Of a DNA stretch of 64,000 bases, positions 61,750 to 64,000 are shown piece after piece. Each line of letters begins with the position of its first letter. Position 1 is the stretch's first letter. The notes beneath the pieces were generated by a model. That model was not told where the DNA came from and did not search any database. It was given only the letters and a program-made list of their open reading frames with translations. Source of the stretch: Seriola aureovittata (Eukaryota; Chordata; Actinopteri; Carangiformes; Carangidae); assembly GCF_021018895.1 (NCBI RefSeq), contig NC_079377.1:23550501-23614500 (forward strand). Direction: 5' to 3'. Made by a program: the position numbers and the translations under genes.

Positions 61750-62170
61750 CAGATTGAGTCCAACAGCCTGCCACAGAGGATCTGAGGCAGCTCAAACGCT
61801 TTCTTGAAACAGAGACTTAAAAAACACCTTTTCATCCTGACTTTTGCTGGAGGGTTTCATGGCTAAACATCTGGTTTATTCTTTCTGTTTTGAATTTCCG
61901 TGTACATTAGTCCAGTGGCTCTGGACTCCCATTTGGAAAGATTTTTGCTTTTAGATGTTTTATTACAGAAAGAGTTTGAAACCCATGACCAAAACAGCTA
62001 TACACTCTGTCACTGTGTTACTCATGGGTGGAATTATAGTGAAAATAAATGATTCCCCTCAAGGATCCCTGGTGGTCCCCAGACTCGCTTTGTTTTACTG
62101 GTTATTCTCCTTTCTTTACAGCCTTTGATTTGCACTAACTTGTTATGAAAGGTGCTATAGAGTTTGACTG
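61750..62170 (+). mobile_element. L2-like LINE 3' fragment, including reverse-transcriptase C-terminal end
   Basis: From 61762 the frame reads NSLPQRI, stop, GSSNAFLKQRLKKHLF. This matches the end of fish LINE open reading frames (WNSLP, then FKxxLKTHLF). The in-frame TGA shows it is dead. About 300 bp later GAAAGGTGCTATAGAGTTTG resembles the L2 3' tail (GAAAGGTGCTATATAAATAAAG). Together they suggest one 5'-truncated LINE insertion. Confidence 0.6.
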
Positions 62171-63865
62171 ATACACAGGAGGCAGAGAGAGGGATATGTA
62201 AATACTCACACTGTTTCTAAGTACAGGCTTCTTTGTTTAAAAGAGCTATACCAATACTCCAGTAATCACACACTCCTGGCTGTGGGAATAGGCCCAACCA
62301 TCATTGGCATAAAACTGCCATTAGGTGTGGACCAGAAAATTTCATCCTTATCTCCAACAAAATGCACTCATTCTGGATGCAGCCACAGTTTTTCCATCAG
62401 TTCTCCTTCGCTGCACAGCTAAATTTGCTGCAGCACGTTCAGGTCTACACATCAACACCGATTTCTAAAACAGGTGTCCACTTCCTACGGCACTCTCACA
62501 CAGATTCTATGCTCTCATTTGTACGTGCAGCGTCAAACATCTTGGACCAGCTGTTTAATTTACGTAAAGCTAATTGCCATCATCCAATCAGTTTTTTTGT
62601 TTGCGAGGTAAACCCTTGTTATAACGTTGGTTAGGTCCGTCACGGCATACTGGGATGAGCTGGGATATTATTTCCTGTGGCTGAGGGCGTTCCGCTACTG
62701 CAGAGGATTGTCAGGCACAAATGGGAACTGGGCGCTTCCAGCCATGATCGATTGCTCTCCCTCTTTCTCCGAACTGGAGAGACGTGAAGGGAAGGATTAA
62801 AAACACTGGAAGGGGGTCATTTTCATGCCACCATCCTCCAACCAGTGAAGGATAAGAGTGTGTTCCTGGATTATTCTAATAAAGTGGTAGACTCAAATCA
62901 GTCAGCTTCTTCTTTGTAGCTGGAGCATATTACTGGCTCTTTGTCCATTTACTTGAAGTGCAGCCCTGTGATAAAAAGCCACTAAGCAGTCCACTTGAAG
63001 CAGAAAATAATGCTGTGTTATTTCCATTCAGCTTTAGCCTTTTAGAAAGGACTACAGTACAGTCTCCATATGAAGTGAGTTTTTATTTCAGAAAAATCAA
63101 AATGTAGAAACCGGTATTTACAGAGTAATAGTTATACTTATTTTCCAATTCAGCTTCTAGCAGAGACCACGAACGACAGCAGTAAAGTACATTTCTAAAG
63201 CTGTAGAAATGTCAGCTTTAATTCACTGTCGACTCTGCAGAGGTCATTTGCAGGACAGCTTTGAGCTCACATGCAAATACCAACTTCCTTAACTGTGTGA
63301 AGCACAGTTGCACAGTTGTCTCAAAAAGAAGTCTGAGCTGGTGAGTGAAAAGGTAATAATGAACCGCTCTCTTACATCGAATTAACAGCAGCCACAGGAG
63401 CGACTGGAAGCGAATTCTGCAAATTAAAAAGACAGGCTCTGGAACTCGAGCACCGCTCTCAACATTAGCATATAGCAACATAGCAACAAGATTGTAGGTC
63501 TGCCCCAGCCCACAGCCAATATCATTAAATACTAAGCTTGTCAAGTCTGCTTTCAGCCGTGCTGCATGGAATCGCTCACAGCAGATCTTCATCTCGTGTC
63601 GCGGGGCACTTTCAGAGCTCATTAAGGCTGTGATTAATCACAGTTTTCATGTTGCAGCAGAGATGTTTTTGATTAATACATTGATGCTTTAGATTAATAT
63701 TTGCTCAGTACACGTATTTATTCTCATTGCTCGACTGATTGTTTTTTTTTTTTTGTTTGTTATATTTTATTGGTATTCCTGTTCCTCATTATGTTCTTCC
63801 CCGGTGTAAATAAGGGCTGCACTGATATTTAAAACAAAAACATTAGTGACAAGGCAATGCTTGCA
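62171..63865. other. Intronic sequence, nothing recognised
   Basis: A 134-codon minus frame at 63218..63622 shows no domain I know and has no strong splice context. A poly-T run lies at 63741..63754. Confidence 0.4.
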
Positions 63866-63886
63866 ACACACACACACACACACACA
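63866..63886. repeat. (CA)10 microsatellite
   Basis: A short perfect CA run near the right end of the window, followed by poly-T tracts at 63940..63963. Confidence 0.9.
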
Positions 63887-64000
63887 TTTAGACAGGGTAG
63901 GAAAGTCAGAACGTATGAACACACACAGTTAATTAGTGTTTTTTTGTGTTTTTTTTTTTTTTTACAATAATTCTGAATAAAACCACAGTGAACAAAATGC

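Larger units (their letters stand above)
13296..64000 (-). other. nrg3: 3' part of the nrg3 intron upstream of the EGF exon (incomplete)
   Basis: On the transcribed strand this precedes the EGF exon. No further neuregulin coding sequence was recognised, so the intron is at least 50.7 kb. From memory, intron 1 of nrg3 is hundreds of kilobases in mammals, so a large fish intron is plausible. An alternative first exon or a nested non-coding gene inside it cannot be excluded by eye. Transposon remnants, microsatellites and pyrimidine-rich tracts make up much of it. Confidence 0.7.

Noticed and set aside
63218..63622. 134-codon minus-strand frame near the right end
   Set aside because: Considered as an nrg3 exon because of the strand, but no neuregulin-like sequence and no strong splice sites.

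Overview
The window reads as nuclear DNA of a ray-finned (teleost) fish, most likely a percomorph. It has no compact gene array, and long reading frames occur only across low-complexity tracts. It is crowded with long CA/GT microsatellites, and carries decayed copies of DNA transposons, LINE tails and non-autonomous elements of types I associate with teleost genomes. The family and lineage judgements rest on memory, not on a search.

The one protein-coding feature I can defend is a single 130-bp exon on the minus strand (13166..13295). It encodes the first four cysteines of the EGF-like domain of neuregulin 3 (nrg3). It has a clean acceptor with a near-consensus branch point, and a GTAAGT donor. 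The exon is open in one frame only, entering in phase 1 and leaving in phase 2. I found neither exon 1 (expected at higher coordinates) nor the exon completing the EGF fold (expected at lower coordinates). The window is therefore best described as the 3' part of intron 1 (13296..64000, at least 50.7 kb), exon 2, and the 5' part of intron 2 (1..13165, at least 13.1 kb). This fits nrg3, known in vertebrates for very large introns.

Layout. 1..13165 holds microsatellites (1219..1256, 1529..1626, 4590..4669, 12023..12063 and others), an AT tract and mostly unassigned sequence. 13166..13295 is the exon. 13296..25600 holds a hAT-like MITE (17946..18190), an element shared with 49.8 kb (19833..20175) and a TA-flanked inverted-repeat element (21232..21560). 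25600..32000 holds an inverted pair, plus a third fragment, of one TTAA-flanked family (26396..26744, 30569..31021, 31683..31762) and a degraded DNA transposon (28676..28930). 32000..46100 holds pyrimidine-rich tracts, a 0.94-kb terminal-inverted-repeat element (37386..38325), another TTAA-flanked element (39799..40138), a candidate tRNA-derived SINE (about 41590..41800) and a roughly 0.5-kb dispersed repeat (42500..42980). 46100..64000 holds LINE 3' ends (48400..48540, 50931..51105, 61750..62170), a dispersed repeat ending in CA (56632..56822) and a broken mariner transposase with a GA microsatellite inside its coding sequence (58521..58880).

No operon, phage, CRISPR array, rRNA or intact tRNA gene is present. 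I found no convincing undescribed biological system. The best leads are the nrg3 exon, the co-resident TTAA-flanked MITEs, the microsatellite inside a mariner gene, and the many UG-repeat tracts that the nrg3 pre-mRNA would carry.
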